Shown here: positions 46,909 through 57,610 of the stretch, one piece after another | Numbering within the stretch: the stretch's first letter is position 1 | Layout: each line of letters begins with the position of its first letter | Source: Dipodascopsis uninucleata var. uninucleata | Lineage: Eukaryota; Ascomycota; Lipomycetes; Lipomycetales; Lipomycetaceae | Direction of reading: 5' to 3' | DNA: 64,000 bases | NCBI GenBank assembly: GCA_030568195.1 | Contig: JAJLTO010000008.1 | Location: 186,001 to 250,000 of the forward strand | Notes under the pieces: model-generated | What the model was told of the DNA's origin: nothing | Seen by the model: only the letters and a program-made list of their open reading frames with translations | The model's database searches: none | Program-made: the position numbers and the translations under genes

Positions 46909-47715
46909 TTAATTGTTGTTGTTCTGCATGCTATTCAAAATTCTAAGGATACTGAGGAAAAGATTGATGAAGTCAAGATAGAGACTAATGCTTGCCGCAA
47001 TCTCTTCCTCGGGGTGATAGTGCTTCATAATCAACTGAGTATCGATCAGGATATAACCGGAGAAGATCACTGCACCAAGTCCTCCAAAAAGTAACTCCCG
47101 GGTAGAACTGTAAGGGAAAAATGCAGCTATCAAGCCGAATCCAATCATAACCCAAAGAGCAAGTCCGAGATATGGCATCCATCCAATGAAGTCATACTTA
47201 GTTTGCATGGCAAATGCAGTCAACCCAGCAAAAACTAGCAAAGTAATCAAAAGGGCTTCAACCACAATTCGGCTGTCATAAAAAGTAGTGATAGTGGCAA
47301 CAGAGTATCCCTCCATCAAAGTAAATCCGCCCAAAAAGAACATATTCGTGGGATAGCTTCGTCGCTTCCAATAGGTACCAATCAAAAGAACAATAGATCC
47401 TATCAAAGTAATCCACATCATCGATGGATGTGACTGCACCCAGAATCTGATGGCTGAATTGTACATGAATAAGACAGAAAGCGCAGAAGTCATCACCAGC
47501 TGGATGCTAAGGATGGTATATACCTTTCTAATGAAAGCATGACGGATAGAGATTGTACACTGAGAGACAGAAGTCGAGTACTTAAAATCGTCTGGCAAAT
47601 CGCTGTCTGGTGCACCTTCAGCGCCGGTACCATTTACAGGCTCGAGAAGAGGATTTTCTGTAGCGCTATACGATGGAGGCGCAGATGTATACTCTGGGGA
47701 AGCTGTAGCTGCCAT
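46909..47715 (-). CDS. BXI1: BAX-inhibitor-1 / LFG family membrane protein Bxi1
   Basis: TMBIM/LFG proteins are small multi-pass membrane proteins of the ER and vacuole linked to calcium leak and cell-death control. Intronless, 268 aa. The N-terminus is cytosolic and Pro-rich (SPEYTSAPPSYSATENPLLE), followed by STSVSQCTISIRHAFIRKVY, the conserved lead into the first membrane helix, and seven hydrophobic segments to the end. The family's acidic C-terminal region is present as GGLGAVIFSGYILIDTQLIM, with the conserved IDTQ, and DFINLFLSILRIL closes the protein. Length and layout match fungal Bxi1. It diverges from RPS19 with about 500 bp between start codons. Confidence 0.93.
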   Translation of the reverse strand: MAATASPEYTSAPPSYSATENPLLEPVNGTGAEGAPDSDLPDDFKYSTSVSQCTISIRHAFIRKVYTILSIQLVMTSALSVLFMYNSAIRFWVQSHPSMMWITLIGSIVLLIGTYWKRRSYPTNMFFLGGFTLMEGYSVATITTFYDSRIVVEALLITLLVFAGLTAFAMQTKYDFIGWMPYLGLALWVMIGFGLIAAFFPYSSTRELLFGGLGAVIFSGYILIDTQLIMKHYHPEEEIAASISLYLDFINLFLSILRILNSMQNNNN

Positions 47716-48001
47716 AGTGTCTGAGAATCAAATATCGATTATTCAATAAATCTGTAATAATAAAAATCTCTTTATATTTGATGTTAGTTCAAATAGTAAG
47801 AAAAAATAAGTTCGTTCCTTGATAGATATACTTGTATATCTTGCACCACTAAAACGTCATACGTCTTCTTATATATTGATGTAGGTTATAAGCGGAACCA
47901 CTTGCGATGGAGTGTCCAAGAAGTTTCCAGGCTAGATAAGTTTCAAGCCACTTGCGTTATCAAATGTGGCAATGCATCTAGTCACATGATGTAGTAGTTT
48001 A

Positions 48002-48010
48002 ACCCTACTT
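48002..48010 (+). promoter_or_regulatory. HomolE-like box (ACCCTACTT)
   Basis: ACCCTACTT, preceded by TTTA, resembles the HomolE element (ACCCTACCCT) found upstream of HomolD in fission-yeast ribosomal-protein promoters. It lies 19 nt before the HomolD-like box in the RPS19 promoter; the two last bases differ from consensus. Confidence 0.45.
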
Positions 48011-48028
48011 ATTTCGTAGTAGAGAAAA

Positions 48029-48036
48029 TGTGACTG
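48029..48036 (+). promoter_or_regulatory. HomolD-like box (TGTGACTG)
   Basis: TGTGACTG is an exact copy (reverse orientation of CAGTCACA) of the HomolD core promoter element, which in fission yeast replaces TATA in ribosomal-protein genes. It sits 183 nt upstream of the RPS19 ATG, with a HomolE-like box just upstream. The pairing and gene context make chance less likely. Confidence 0.6.
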
Positions 48037-48218
48037 CTTTTCATTTCACTTTAGAGCTCCCAAGCAACAAAGCATAGACATCAAACGAGACTACACACTG
48101 AACACATCGTATATCGGTTTTTCATGTATCTGTAGGAGACAGTTAACTCTAGCATTTGTCATAGTTGATCTTATATTTCAAATTTCTACACTTTTTAATC
48201 AAACTATATTGATACAAA

Positions 48219-48910
48219 ATGCCTGGTGTTTCTGTTAGGTATGTTATATCTCTTCTCATCTTACGAGATGAATATTTGCCTGAAAGGGAGGACAAAGTTG
48301 CTTTGTGTTGACAACGTTACTAATTTTTTTAATTTTATAGAGACGTTCCTGCTCAGCAATTCATTGTTGCCTACGCTCAGTTCCTCCAACGTCAAGGTGA
48401 GTAATATCATCTGATAGAACGTAATTACTATTCAATGTTGTATTGGCATCAGAAATTAACGAGTTTTATAGGTAAATTGGATATCCCTGGTTATGTTGAG
48501 CTTGTTAAGACTAGCTCTGGTAATGAGTATGTGACGTTTGAAAATACGAAGTTTGTTAGAATATATGGAATTCATGAAATTTTAACCATATTATGTGCAG
48601 GCTCCCACCTCAGGATTCCGACAAATGGTTTTATATGCGCGCTGCATCCATCGCTCGTCACATCTACCTTCGCAAGTCTGTTGGCACCGGCAAGTTGAAC
48701 AAGCTCTATGGTGGTACTATCAATCGTGGTTCGAGACCATCTCATCATCGTGATGCCTCTGGTTCCGTCAATAGAAAAGTTTTGCAAGCCCTTGAGAACA
48801 TCGGTGTTCTAGAACAAGGAAAGAGTGGCCGAAAGATTTCTGAGGCTGGTCAGCGAGATTTGGACCGAATTGCTGGTGAAGTCTTCGCCGGTGACGAGGA
48901 CGACGAGTAA
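48219..48910 (+). CDS. RPS19: 40S ribosomal protein S19 (eS19), 4 exons
   Basis: eS19 belongs to the small-subunit head and is needed for 18S rRNA maturation. I read exons 48219-48238, 48341-48396, 48472-48526 and 48601-48910 (146 aa; about 144 in yeast). The first exon is only 20 nt (MPGVSVR, last codon split). The spliced protein reads DVPAQQFIVAYAQFLQRQGK, LDIPGYVELVKTSSGNELPP and FYMRAASIARHIYLRKSVG, and ends with the family's LENIGVLEQGKSGRKIS and an acidic tail. Introns are 102, 75 and 74 nt with donors GTATGT, GTGAGT and GTATGT. Three introns in so short a gene fits the pattern of ribosomal-protein genes retaining introns in yeasts. HomolD/HomolE-like boxes lie upstream. Confidence 0.97.
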
Positions 48911-49546
48911 AAAGTTGACTATATATGTACTATAAAAAAATCATATAAAAGAAAAGGGTATTGAATATTGAATGAAATCCTGCATTATATATAATTGATC
49001 TATTTATATTTATATTTATTCATTATCCCAAGGTCGTGATTTTCTACAAGCAAAATGATATAGTGTTAATAATGCTATTTACCATTTAAGAAAGGAGAGA
49101 TCTCAAAAGCTTTTCAATATAGAACTATTATGTAATTTCAGCTAATATCAGTTCCTTCTTCTAAGTGTCATTAACATGCCTGTCGTAGCTATATTTTTTT
49201 GATTTCATATTGCCAGGAGCTGATAACTGTCTAGTGCTCAATGATGCTAAATTCATGGTTACGTTTAAAAAAGAAATTTCATACGTATTTCATAAAAAAT
49301 TTCATAGCTTAAAAAAACAAAGTACAGCATTATGAAATAGTGCTAAATGTTACGGATATTACTTGATATGTAACCATATAGGTGAAATTAAAATATACAT
49401 CATAAACAAAACTCTCAACTATATTCATTATAATAACTACACTTTTAAACGTTACTCCTTAAGAATCACCAGCAGATTAAATTAAACATAAATTATATTT
49501 CAGATCATTATACAATATTATATACTTTTTTTCTCATTCCTACTTT
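48911..49546. other. Convergent intergenic region RPS19/IMPDH
   Basis: 636 very A+T-rich bases between converging genes. No ORF or RNA gene recognised. Confidence 0.6.
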
Positions 49547-51600
49547 TCAGTTATGTAAACGCTTTTCAAATGAATACAATCCGTGAACGCCACCTTCAAC
49601 CTGAGCAGATGCAGTGCGTAGCTCGAATCTAACCATACCCTTTTCGACTTCTGTGTGAAGTTCAGACAAGCTCTTAACACCAATCTCCTGTAATCCATGC
49701 TGGAGACCAGTGAGAAGATAAGGAACAAATTTAGTAATAGAACCTCTATCAATAACACTACCACTGACACCCTGCGCAACAAAGACACTATCACCCTCAG
49801 AGAAATATCTGCTGGTAGCAGCATTGTCATTAGTTCCTCGTTTCTCCATAGCGTCAATAGAGCCCATGCCACGGTAAGCCTTCAAACGCTGACCATCACG
49901 ATAGAAATAACTACCAGGAGACTCAGTAGTACCAGCCAGAAGACCACCCATCATAACTGACGACGCACCGAGCGCGAGAGCCTTCGTAATATGACCGATA
50001 TTCTGGATACCACCATCTGCGACACATGGAACACCGAATCGAGCAGCAAATTCGCTAACGGCACGAATAGCGGTACCTTGTGGACGACCAACAGCCATAA
50101 CTTCTTGAGTAATGCAAATACTGCCACTACCCATACCAATTCGAAGACCATCAGCGCCTGCAGCAATCAAACTGGCAGCCTGTTCTCTAGTAACAACATT
50201 ACCAGCAATAATTTCAAGCTGAGAAAATTCTTCCTTGATCCACTTAATCAAATTAAGCTGGTATATAGAATTTCCTTGACTAGAATCCACAACCACGACA
50301 TCGAGACCTGCAGCAACAAGCTTACGAAGACGGTCTCTGTCATCTGGACGAGTACCAATAGCAGCACCACAGAGAAGCTGTTTGGAATCGGGTAACTTAC
50401 TAGCCAGAGGATAGTGTAAATTTTTTTTCAAGTCAGTCCTAGACAAAAGAGCTGTCAAGTTTCCGTCCTTATCAACAATTGGAAGTTTTCCCTTCTTAGA
50501 TTTTCGAAGAATCTCATTAGCAGTAGTTAAATCAACGCCTTCAGGAGCAGTGACAAGGTCGGTGGTCATGATCTCAGAAACAATGACATCATCCTCTTCC
50601 AAGAATTGTACATCACGAGAAGTGACAATGCCCAAGAGCTTACCAGGTACAGTTCCGTTCTCTAGATCAAGAATAAAACAAATCAGTAATCCGAATATAA
50701 ATCTGATGAGGAACGATTATCCATTTTTAAATATTTTAAAATCAGATATATAATTTCTCCCCATGACTGACTACAGTCAATAATACGGTAGAACGAAAGT
50801 TATAAATTATAGTTGATACATCACGTAAAGGAGTCTACTCTAAAAAAAATAAAAACGCGAAAATAGAAAGAGTCTTACCTGTAACTGGGAAACCAGCGAA
50901 ACCGAGCTTTTCTCTCAATCTCTTGACGTCGGAAACCTTGTTTGAAGGAGAAAGAACTACAGGATCAGAGATGAAGCCATTTTCATATTTCTTAACCTTT
51001 CGGACCATCGCAGCCTGTTCATCAGCAGTGCAGTTATGGTGGATAATGCCAATACCACCAAGTAGCTAATAAAGTAATTTTATTAGAATAAACTTGTCCC
51101 TACTTGTATTACAAATTCCCCCCAGAGCCCAAACTCATCTCATTCAGAACTTACAGCCATGTAGATAGCCATATCTGACTCTGTAACAGTGTCCATAGGA
51201 GAAGACATAAATGGAGTCTTAAGAGAGATCTTCTTAGTGATCCTGGTCTCCGTGTTAATAACAGACGCAGGAAATTCTATATAAATTAATTATACACATT
51301 AGAACCGTTCTATATTTGATTACTTGTTGAGGAGAAATTTTCTCTCTTTTTTTAATACTATTCTCGTCACAAGTTCGATCGATCTCATAGCAAATTTTCC
51401 TCACTAGTACTCTTTTATCTGTAAAATAACCTACCAATTTTTCCTGGAAGGAGAAGGAAGTCATTGTAAGTCAACCCTCCGTTAACCTTGGAGTTCATCA
51501 AGTCCTGAACACTTAATCCATCTCTCTCTTTGTACTCTTCCAACAACTGAACAGCGTTTGCGCAGTTCTCGTAAAGATGTGAGCTATCAGCAGAAACCAT
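49547..51600 (-). CDS. IMD: IMP dehydrogenase, 4 exons
   Basis: IMPDH oxidises IMP to XMP with NAD+, the rate-limiting step of guanine nucleotide synthesis. I read exons 51600-51435, 51276-51155, 51065-50879 and 50661-49547 (529 aa). The start [20 protein letters not shown] is preferred over an ATG 11 codons upstream. Conserved blocks: [56 protein letters not shown], a CBS pair in the middle ([12 protein letters not shown]), and the catalytic loop [20 protein letters not shown] carrying the nucleophilic cysteine. The flap region shows [18 protein letters not shown]. Introns are 158, 89 and 217 nt, all in the first third. A long A-rich tract lies just upstream of the gene. It is complete with no missing catalytic residue. 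Confidence 0.97.
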
Positions 51601-52488
51601 TTTTATAACTAATCTAGGAAGACGAATGAGCAAATGATACGTATCAATTGTCTTGGGGTAACGATATAATCTTTACCGAACAAAAAAAAAAGAAGAAAAG
51701 AAAAAAATAAAAAATAAAAAATCACTCTTATAAAGTAGCAGCCAATGTCACCGTCCTCTACCAAAACAGCTTAATGTTTTAGCTAGCGTACGAAGTCTAC
51801 AAGAAAATTTTTTTTCTCATTGGGAGTTTTTTCGATTCACAAACTTACTTATTCAGACTACTACAGTGCAATACAATACCCTCATATACTAAATTTGTAA
51901 ATACCCTTATTCGTATGGAAATATTGTTTCCATAGCAATATGTTTGTTTACGTTAGCTCTAAGGACACCAATTCGCGAATTAGGACATCTTTTTCTGTTT
52001 CTTTCAAAGAACGTAGACCTTGTTATTTTTAAATGACGCACGATCAAGGAACGCTAAATGATCAATAGTTGAACCCCTACTAATGAAGGATCAATCTTGT
52101 GGTAGTTTACAATATCTGAAAGAAATCGAGATTGGCTGATTAGTTTTTGCTGGTCAGAAATTGTTACTAGTTCTATTTATTTATATTAATTGATTGATAA
52201 GTTTTGTATGCCAAACAATAGGCCGATTGTTTTGAATAGGACAACAATCCTTCGCAGATAAGAATCTCTTGACTGAACGAGAATTTTCTTTTTTATATTT
52301 GGTAAATTTTGGATTTTATAAGTGTACAGCGAGGGAAATTTTGGTCTTCCTGGATCGGAAGTGGTGGTAATACAATAAACAATTGGAATCGAGTTACGGG
52401 CAAAGACATTCTGCAGTTATCTCTGACGAACTAAATCATAAACATCTGAACTTTTCAAAACGGGATTGCGTAAAAGAGTGCAGGTATA
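51601..52488. other. Divergent promoter, IMPDH (-) and IQGAP (+)
   Basis: 888 bases with no ORF of note. An A-rich tract lies at 51682-51721. Confidence 0.5.
51682..51721. promoter_or_regulatory. A-rich tract (poly dA:dT) upstream of IMPDH
   Basis: Forty bases almost entirely of A on the plus strand begin 82 nt upstream of the IMPDH start codon. Poly(dA:dT) tracts in fungal promoters disfavour nucleosomes and support constitutive expression; that role is inferred here. Confidence 0.55.
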
Positions 52489-55400
52489 ATGTCGTCGGGT
52501 ACCGGGCCTCTGACTCCGATTACTTCATCTCATGTCAATTCGAGTCCAAGTAGGCCTGCTTCACGAGCCTTCAAGGACATTACTGATATATCAGCCCTCA
52601 AATCAAGCAGTGTCAATCATTTACGCAATTTAGCGTCTACTGCAGATGACCTAAATATCCCGGGCGTAACGGAAGATGCTCAGGATGTAGCTGGATTGCA
52701 AGGACGAATCCGATTACAGAAGACGCGTGAGGCACAGTCGTCTTCCTCGGCCTCGAGAAATTGGATGGATAAACAACGTAAAGCACTACAGGCGTATGAG
52801 TATCTTTGCCATATAGGAGAAGCCAAGGAGTGGATAGAGGCCTGCATAGGTGAAACTATTCCGCCTGTTATAGAACTAGAAGAAGCTTTACGAGATGGTG
52901 TGATTTTGGCTCAGCTCTCTCAGGTGTTTGCTCCTGGCCTGGTCAAAAAAATATTCAGAGCCCCAAAACTGCAATGGTTACATTCTAACAACATTCATAT
53001 TTTTTTCAACTTTCTGGATGAGGTCAGTATGCCAGATTTATTTCGGTTTGAATTTACGGATTTATATGACAAGAAGAATATCCCGAAAGTCATTTACTGC
53101 ATTCATGCTCTTGGATTTATTTTGTCGTCGCAGGGTCTCGCTCCTGAAATCGGCGATTTAGTAGGTAAACTTCACTTTACAGATGACGAGATTCGTAATA
53201 CTCAACGTGGCCTTGATGCAGCAGGCATTAGTCTGCCTAACTTCAAGGCAGTTACATTACATTTCGATGATTCTACCATTCCAATGAGGCCTCCAACGCC
53301 TGATGATGAAAAAATCGATAGAATGCTCATCAGCAGCATGAACTCGATAATACTATTTCAGTCGCGTTGTCGTGGTGCTCTTATAAGGTCTGGTTTATAT
53401 GGTTTTCTGGACGAGATGGAACAGGTTGAGCCTCTTATTTTGAAGCTTCAATCTCTAAGTCGGGCAAAGAGAGTCCGCAATACTACAGACGCTCTCCTTG
53501 AGCAAAGGGGAATAGAATTGTTTGCTATCAATATGCAGACTATGTGCCGTTCGTTAATGGCTCGTTATCGCATCCTTCACAAAATCAATGCTCTTACCGA
53601 GTATGAACCAACAGCAATCCAGCTTCAGGCTTATATCCGATCCATGCTAGCTCGTAACCAACTGCAGGGGCAGACTGAGCAATTGAGTCTACATACGAGA
53701 CAATTAGTTGAGTTTCAAAGTCTAATCCGTACATATTTATACAAGAAATGTTTACTTAATAAGAAAACGGAAATAGGCAATCTCAAAGGTTTTGCTACAG
53801 CTTTACAGAGCCAAGCTCGTGGATATCTAGCCAGAAGGCGAATAGATCATATTTTGTCTAGTTTATTAAGCGCTCCTGTTATCAATCCCCTCTCTGTTCT
53901 TCAGGCCCGTGCTCGTGGCAATGCTTCTAGGAACAAAATGGTCGATCACTTACAGCTTCTTCATGGATTTGATAATGAGGCTATAAGGGATTTACAGTCT
54001 AGGATACGTGGATATACCAGTCGCAAGAAAATAGAATCGCTTCTCGTCAAGGTACAAGTGCCTGATGATAAACTCATCGATTTTCAGGCTCTTTGTAGGG
54101 GTGCAGCTGTTCGACTCAGGATCCTGTCCAATATTGAGTTACTCCAGTCCAGTATGGGGAGTATTGTCGCTCTGCAGACTGAAATGAGGGGTGCACTTGG
54201 GCGGCAATTATTTAACGAACTTCATGAAGATCTAGCGAGAGAATCTCATGATTTTAGCGCGCTTCAGAGCCATATGAGAGGCGTAATGAGTCGCTTTAAA
54301 TTCTATACGAACCTGAGAACGATAGATGAAGCTGAAGAAATTATCATAGTGCCTCTCCAGTCTCAAATTCGTGGCTTTTTTGCGCGTAGTAGATATTTCA
54401 CTATTTTGAGAAGATTGACAAAGCGCATCGTAGAAGTTGTTGAATTACAGTCCTTGATTCGCGGTGCAATGGTGCGTGTTGAGTACCGCGGACTATTGAT
54501 GGATGTTGATGAAGAAGTTGATATTCTCGTGGAGCTTCAAGCTAATATTCGAGGATTCTTTGTGCGTAGAAGAATGTCTAACATAAAAAAGTGCCTTGAG
54601 AACAATATTAATATGATAATTCGACTTCAAAGTCTTATTAGAGCTAAACAGCAAAGTGAGGCCTACAAATCTTTGACATCCGGGAAAAATCCCTCCCTGG
54701 CAACCGTGAAGAATTTTATACATCTATTAACTGACAGTGATTTAGACTTTGAAGAAGAAGTGGAATTTGAAAACTTGAGAAAGCGTGTTGTGGACGAAGT
54801 GCACAAAAATGAGCAGCTAGAACAATATATAAATCAACTTGATGTGAAGATTGCCTTACTCGTGAAAAACAAGATCACGTTAGATGAGGTTATCAAGCAT
54901 CAGCGCGGAAGTATACCGAGATATGGTCTTCTTGAAAAGGGAGATCCTTTTGATCTGAAATCGCTCAATGTGACTTCCCGTCGAAGATTAGAATTGTATC
55001 AAGGAATATTTTTCATTCTTCAGACTCAGTCTGCCTATCTAGCTCGCCTATTCTCAGGATTACGAGACGGTAAACTTACTGAAATGGATCTCAAGTCGAT
55101 TGAAGGCTCGATTATGTCTCTTTTTGGCTATGCTCAAAAGAGACGTGAAGAGTTCTTTTTGCTAAAATTAGTGGCTGAATCTATAAACATTACTGTTGCA
55201 GAGACTGATGCTATGACAGATATCGTTCGTGGAAACCATATGTGGTCGAGAATTATGGCAGCTTACACTAAAGGTGCCAAGGAGAAAGAATATATATATG
55301 AAATTATAGGTGTACTCGTTAAATCTATTGTTTCTGAAGAAGAACTAGACCTGGAAAGCGATCCACTGACGATATATCACACCTCTATTAATAATGAAGA

Positions 55401-57057
55401 GCTTAGAACTGGCAGAAGAAGCACGCGTGATCACAATGTCGTTGTTGATGTTGCTATAAAAGATCCAGAAACACGAGCAACTTACATCCGAAATCTTCAG
55501 AGTCTACGAGAGTTTGTTGTGCAATTTCTCAATGTATTCGAACAGAATGTTGATAGTATTCCATACGGTATCCGCTATATAGGTCGAGAGCTCTTTCGCG
55601 CACTCCAGACGATATTTTCATCTGAGACGGAAGAGAGAATTTTGAGCGTCGTCGGAAACTTCATTTATCATCGATATATGAATGTAGCTCTTATAGCACC
55701 TGACATGTATGCGTTAAATACTTCCCCTTTACATCAAGTCCAAAAGAAGAATCTAAACGAGGTCTCAAAGATAATTCTCCAGATGTGCTCAGGTAAATTG
55801 TTCACAGAAGAAAACGTCTTCTTGCAGCCATTGAATGCAAATTTAAAGTCCTACATCATGAGAATGCGCAGTATAGTTCGTCAGGTAATTCAAGTTTCAG
55901 ACCCTGAAGTTTACTTTGATATGGATGAGTTTGATGACCTTACGTCGACACAGCGGCCAACTCTATACATCAAGACGTCTGATATATATTCCATTCATTC
56001 TATCATACTCAAGTTTATGGAATACATAATACCTGATCCTGCTGATCCACTGAGAACCGCTTTGAAAGACTTAGGGCCTCTGCCTAGTAATGCTGGGGAA
56101 ATCTTAAACGTGACGCGTATAAAGGAGGCAAAGCTTGATTTAAACCCAAGTTTTATTAGTGTTGAAGATCCGGAGGGTGACGTTAGGTCGGTCATTGTCG
56201 AAGCTAAGCGTTGTCTACTCTATATAATCAGAGTACAACCTGGCCATAGTCTTCTTGATATATTGGTGAGGCAGGTGACTGACGATGATGAAGAGAAGTA
56301 TGTTCAATTGTTAAAGGAGGAAGAGCAGTCAAAGGTAAATAATTCCCAGACATACATGACAACTTCCTTGGAAGATCTGCATCAGCTTAGCTATCGAGAT
56401 CTCAAGGTGATTGCTTTAGAGAAGATTATCGAGTTAGAAAATCTAGGCAGAGTTACCAGAAAGAATAACTATCAAGAGCTTTTGAATTCCATTGCGACTG
56501 ATATCAGAACGAAACGAAACAGAAGAGTTCGTCGGCGTAAGGAATTGGAGAGCATTCATCAGACCCTTGGACATCTTGCTGAAAAGGAGCATTATTTACA
56601 AACGCAACTTCAGAGTTATAATGATTATATTGAGCAAGCAATGTCAACCTTACAGGCTAAGAAAGGGCGACGCCGTGCTATTTTACCCTTTACTAAGCAG
56701 TATTTTCATGTTCGTGAGTTGCAAAAGTCTGGTCGTATGCCAAAGTTTGGTTCATTCAAATACTCTGCCTCAAAGCTGTTTGAAAAAGGTGTATTACTCG
56801 AACTTCTAGGATTTTCTGATAGGCAATATGATAAAGTTAACTTCACTATATCATCCGATCAAATTGGAGTCTTTTTTATCGAAGCCTCGCAGGGGTCAAT
56901 TACTCTGCCGGGTGGAAGTCTTGAGTTACCATTAGATGAGTTACTTGACAAGCAATTTAATAACCAGCAAACAATTAAGTTATTTGATGATATGGCAGTA
57001 TTCAATACCAATCTTTTGTTACATCTGATATTCAAGAAGTTCTATCGGGATGACTAA
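52489..57057 (+). CDS. RNG2: IQGAP scaffold protein (Rng2-like)
   Basis: IQGAPs scaffold actin, calmodulin and myosin light chain at the cytokinetic ring. Intronless, 1522 aa. A Ser/Pro-rich N-terminus is followed by a calponin-homology domain at about 100-220 (AYEYLCHIGEAKEWIEACIG; LHSNNIHIFFNFLDEVSMP). From about 285 to 725 there is a run of some 14 IQ-type units of about 30 residues each, such as LQSQARGYLARRR, LQSQIRGFFARSR and LQANIRGFFVRRR. A coiled stretch follows, then the RasGAP-related domain, about 860-1190 (IPYGIRYIGRELFRALQ; VVGNFIYHRYMNVALIAPDM), without an obvious arginine finger, and the RasGAP C-terminal domain to the end. No intron is needed anywhere, which is notable beside its intron-bearing neighbours. 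Start ATG at 52489 is the first in frame. Confidence 0.95.
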   Translation: MSSGTGPLTPITSSHVNSSPSRPASRAFKDITDISALKSSSVNHLRNLASTADDLNIPGVTEDAQDVAGLQGRIRLQKTREAQSSSSASRNWMDKQRKALQAYEYLCHIGEAKEWIEACIGETIPPVIELEEALRDGVILAQLSQVFAPGLVKKIFRAPKLQWLHSNNIHIFFNFLDEVSMPDLFRFEFTDLYDKKNIPKVIYCIHALGFILSSQGLAPEIGDLVGKLHFTDDEIRNTQRGLDAAGISLPNFKAVTLHFDDSTIPMRPPTPDDEKIDRMLISSMNSIILFQSRCRGALIRSGLYGFLDEMEQVEPLILKLQSLSRAKRVRNTTDALLEQRGIELFAINMQTMCRSLMARYRILHKINALTEYEPTAIQLQAYIRSMLARNQLQGQTEQLSLHTRQLVEFQSLIRTYLYKKCLLNKKTEIGNLKGFATALQSQARGYLARRRIDHILSSLLSAPVINPLSVLQARARGNASRNKMVDHLQLLHGFDNEAIRDLQSRIRGYTSRKKIESLLVKVQVPDDKLIDFQALCRGAAVRLRILSNIELLQSSMGSIVALQTEMRGALGRQLFNELHEDLARESHDFSALQSHMRGVMSRFKFYTNLRTIDEAEEIIIVPLQSQIRGFFARSRYFTILRRLTKRIVEVVELQSLIRGAMVRVEYRGLLMDVDEEVDILVELQANIRGFFVRRRMSNIKKCLENNINMIIRLQSLIRAKQQSEAYKSLTSGKNPSLATVKNFIHLLTDSDLDFEEEVEFENLRKRVVDEVHKNEQLEQYINQLDVKIALLVKNKITLDEVIKHQRGSIPRYGLLEKGDPFDLKSLNVTSRRRLELYQGIFFILQTQSAYLARLFSGLRDGKLTEMDLKSIEGSIMSLFGYAQKRREEFFLLKLVAESINITVAETDAMTDIVRGNHMWSRIMAAYTKGAKEKEYIYEIIGVLVKSIVSEEELDLESDPLTIYHTSINNEELRTGRRSTRDHNVVVDVAIKDPETRATYIRNLQSLREFVVQFLNVFEQNVDSIPYGIRYIGRELFRALQTIFSSETEERILSVVGNFIYHRYMNVALIAPDMYALNTSPLHQVQKKNLNEVSKIILQMCSGKLFTEENVFLQPLNANLKSYIMRMRSIVRQVIQVSDPEVYFDMDEFDDLTSTQRPTLYIKTSDIYSIHSIILKFMEYIIPDPADPLRTALKDLGPLPSNAGEILNVTRIKEAKLDLNPSFISVEDPEGDVRSVIVEAKRCLLYIIRVQPGHSLLDILVRQVTDDDEEKYVQLLKEEEQSKVNNSQTYMTTSLEDLHQLSYRDLKVIALEKIIELENLGRVTRKNNYQELLNSIATDIRTKRNRRVRRRKELESIHQTLGHLAEKEHYLQTQLQSYNDYIEQAMSTLQAKKGRRRAILPFTKQYFHVRELQKSGRMPKFGSFKYSASKLFEKGVLLELLGFSDRQYDKVNFTISSDQIGVFFIEASQGSITLPGGSLELPLDELLDKQFNNQQTIKLFDDMAVFNTNLLLHLIFKKFYRDD

Positions 57058-57610
57058 ATATAGTGCTCATTGAAATGAAATTAATGCTATTTTCTGTTTT
57101 GATATCGTGTTTAGAGTATAACGCAGATTCTTTTTTTCACGAAGTGCGTCTTAAATCTTTTTCTGTATTAGAAATAATTTGTTAATTGTATAGTAATATT
57201 TCTAATCATTTTTGTCTCGTCTTTCTTTCTTTCACTCTTTTCTACCTATTTTTTTTTTTGATTTTGACTCTCTTTAGATGAAATAGTTATGCTTTACTGG
57301 AATTTTTGTGTCTAATGTGTGTTTGTGACGATAAGGAAAGTTGATTTGATGATCGTATCAGTAAGAATAATTGAGAAGAATAAACGAAAAGAACATCTTC
57401 CAAACGTAAGTTTACTGAATATTGTTTTGCGTGAAAAACTTAGATACAATGATACAGTCGAATGATAATTAAAGTGAGCATTGGTACTAAACAAATATAT
57501 GTAATAATGTACTAGAATACAACCTTGATAATAATTAATAATTACCAATATAATACAGAAAAGAAGAAGTGTACATCAAATGAAAATATGCATAATGAGA
57601 GGATAAGTGA
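57058..57610. other. Convergent intergenic region
   Basis: 553 bases, T-rich with runs of T near 57250, between IQGAP and the GCR1-like gene. A 78-codon minus-strand ORF (57312-57548) is low-complexity. Nothing supported. Confidence 0.55.

Larger units (their letters stand above)
47716..48218. other. Divergent promoter, BXI1 (-) and RPS19 (+)
   Basis: 503 bases holding the HomolE-like and HomolD-like boxes listed separately, on the RPS19 side. No ORF. Confidence 0.6.
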
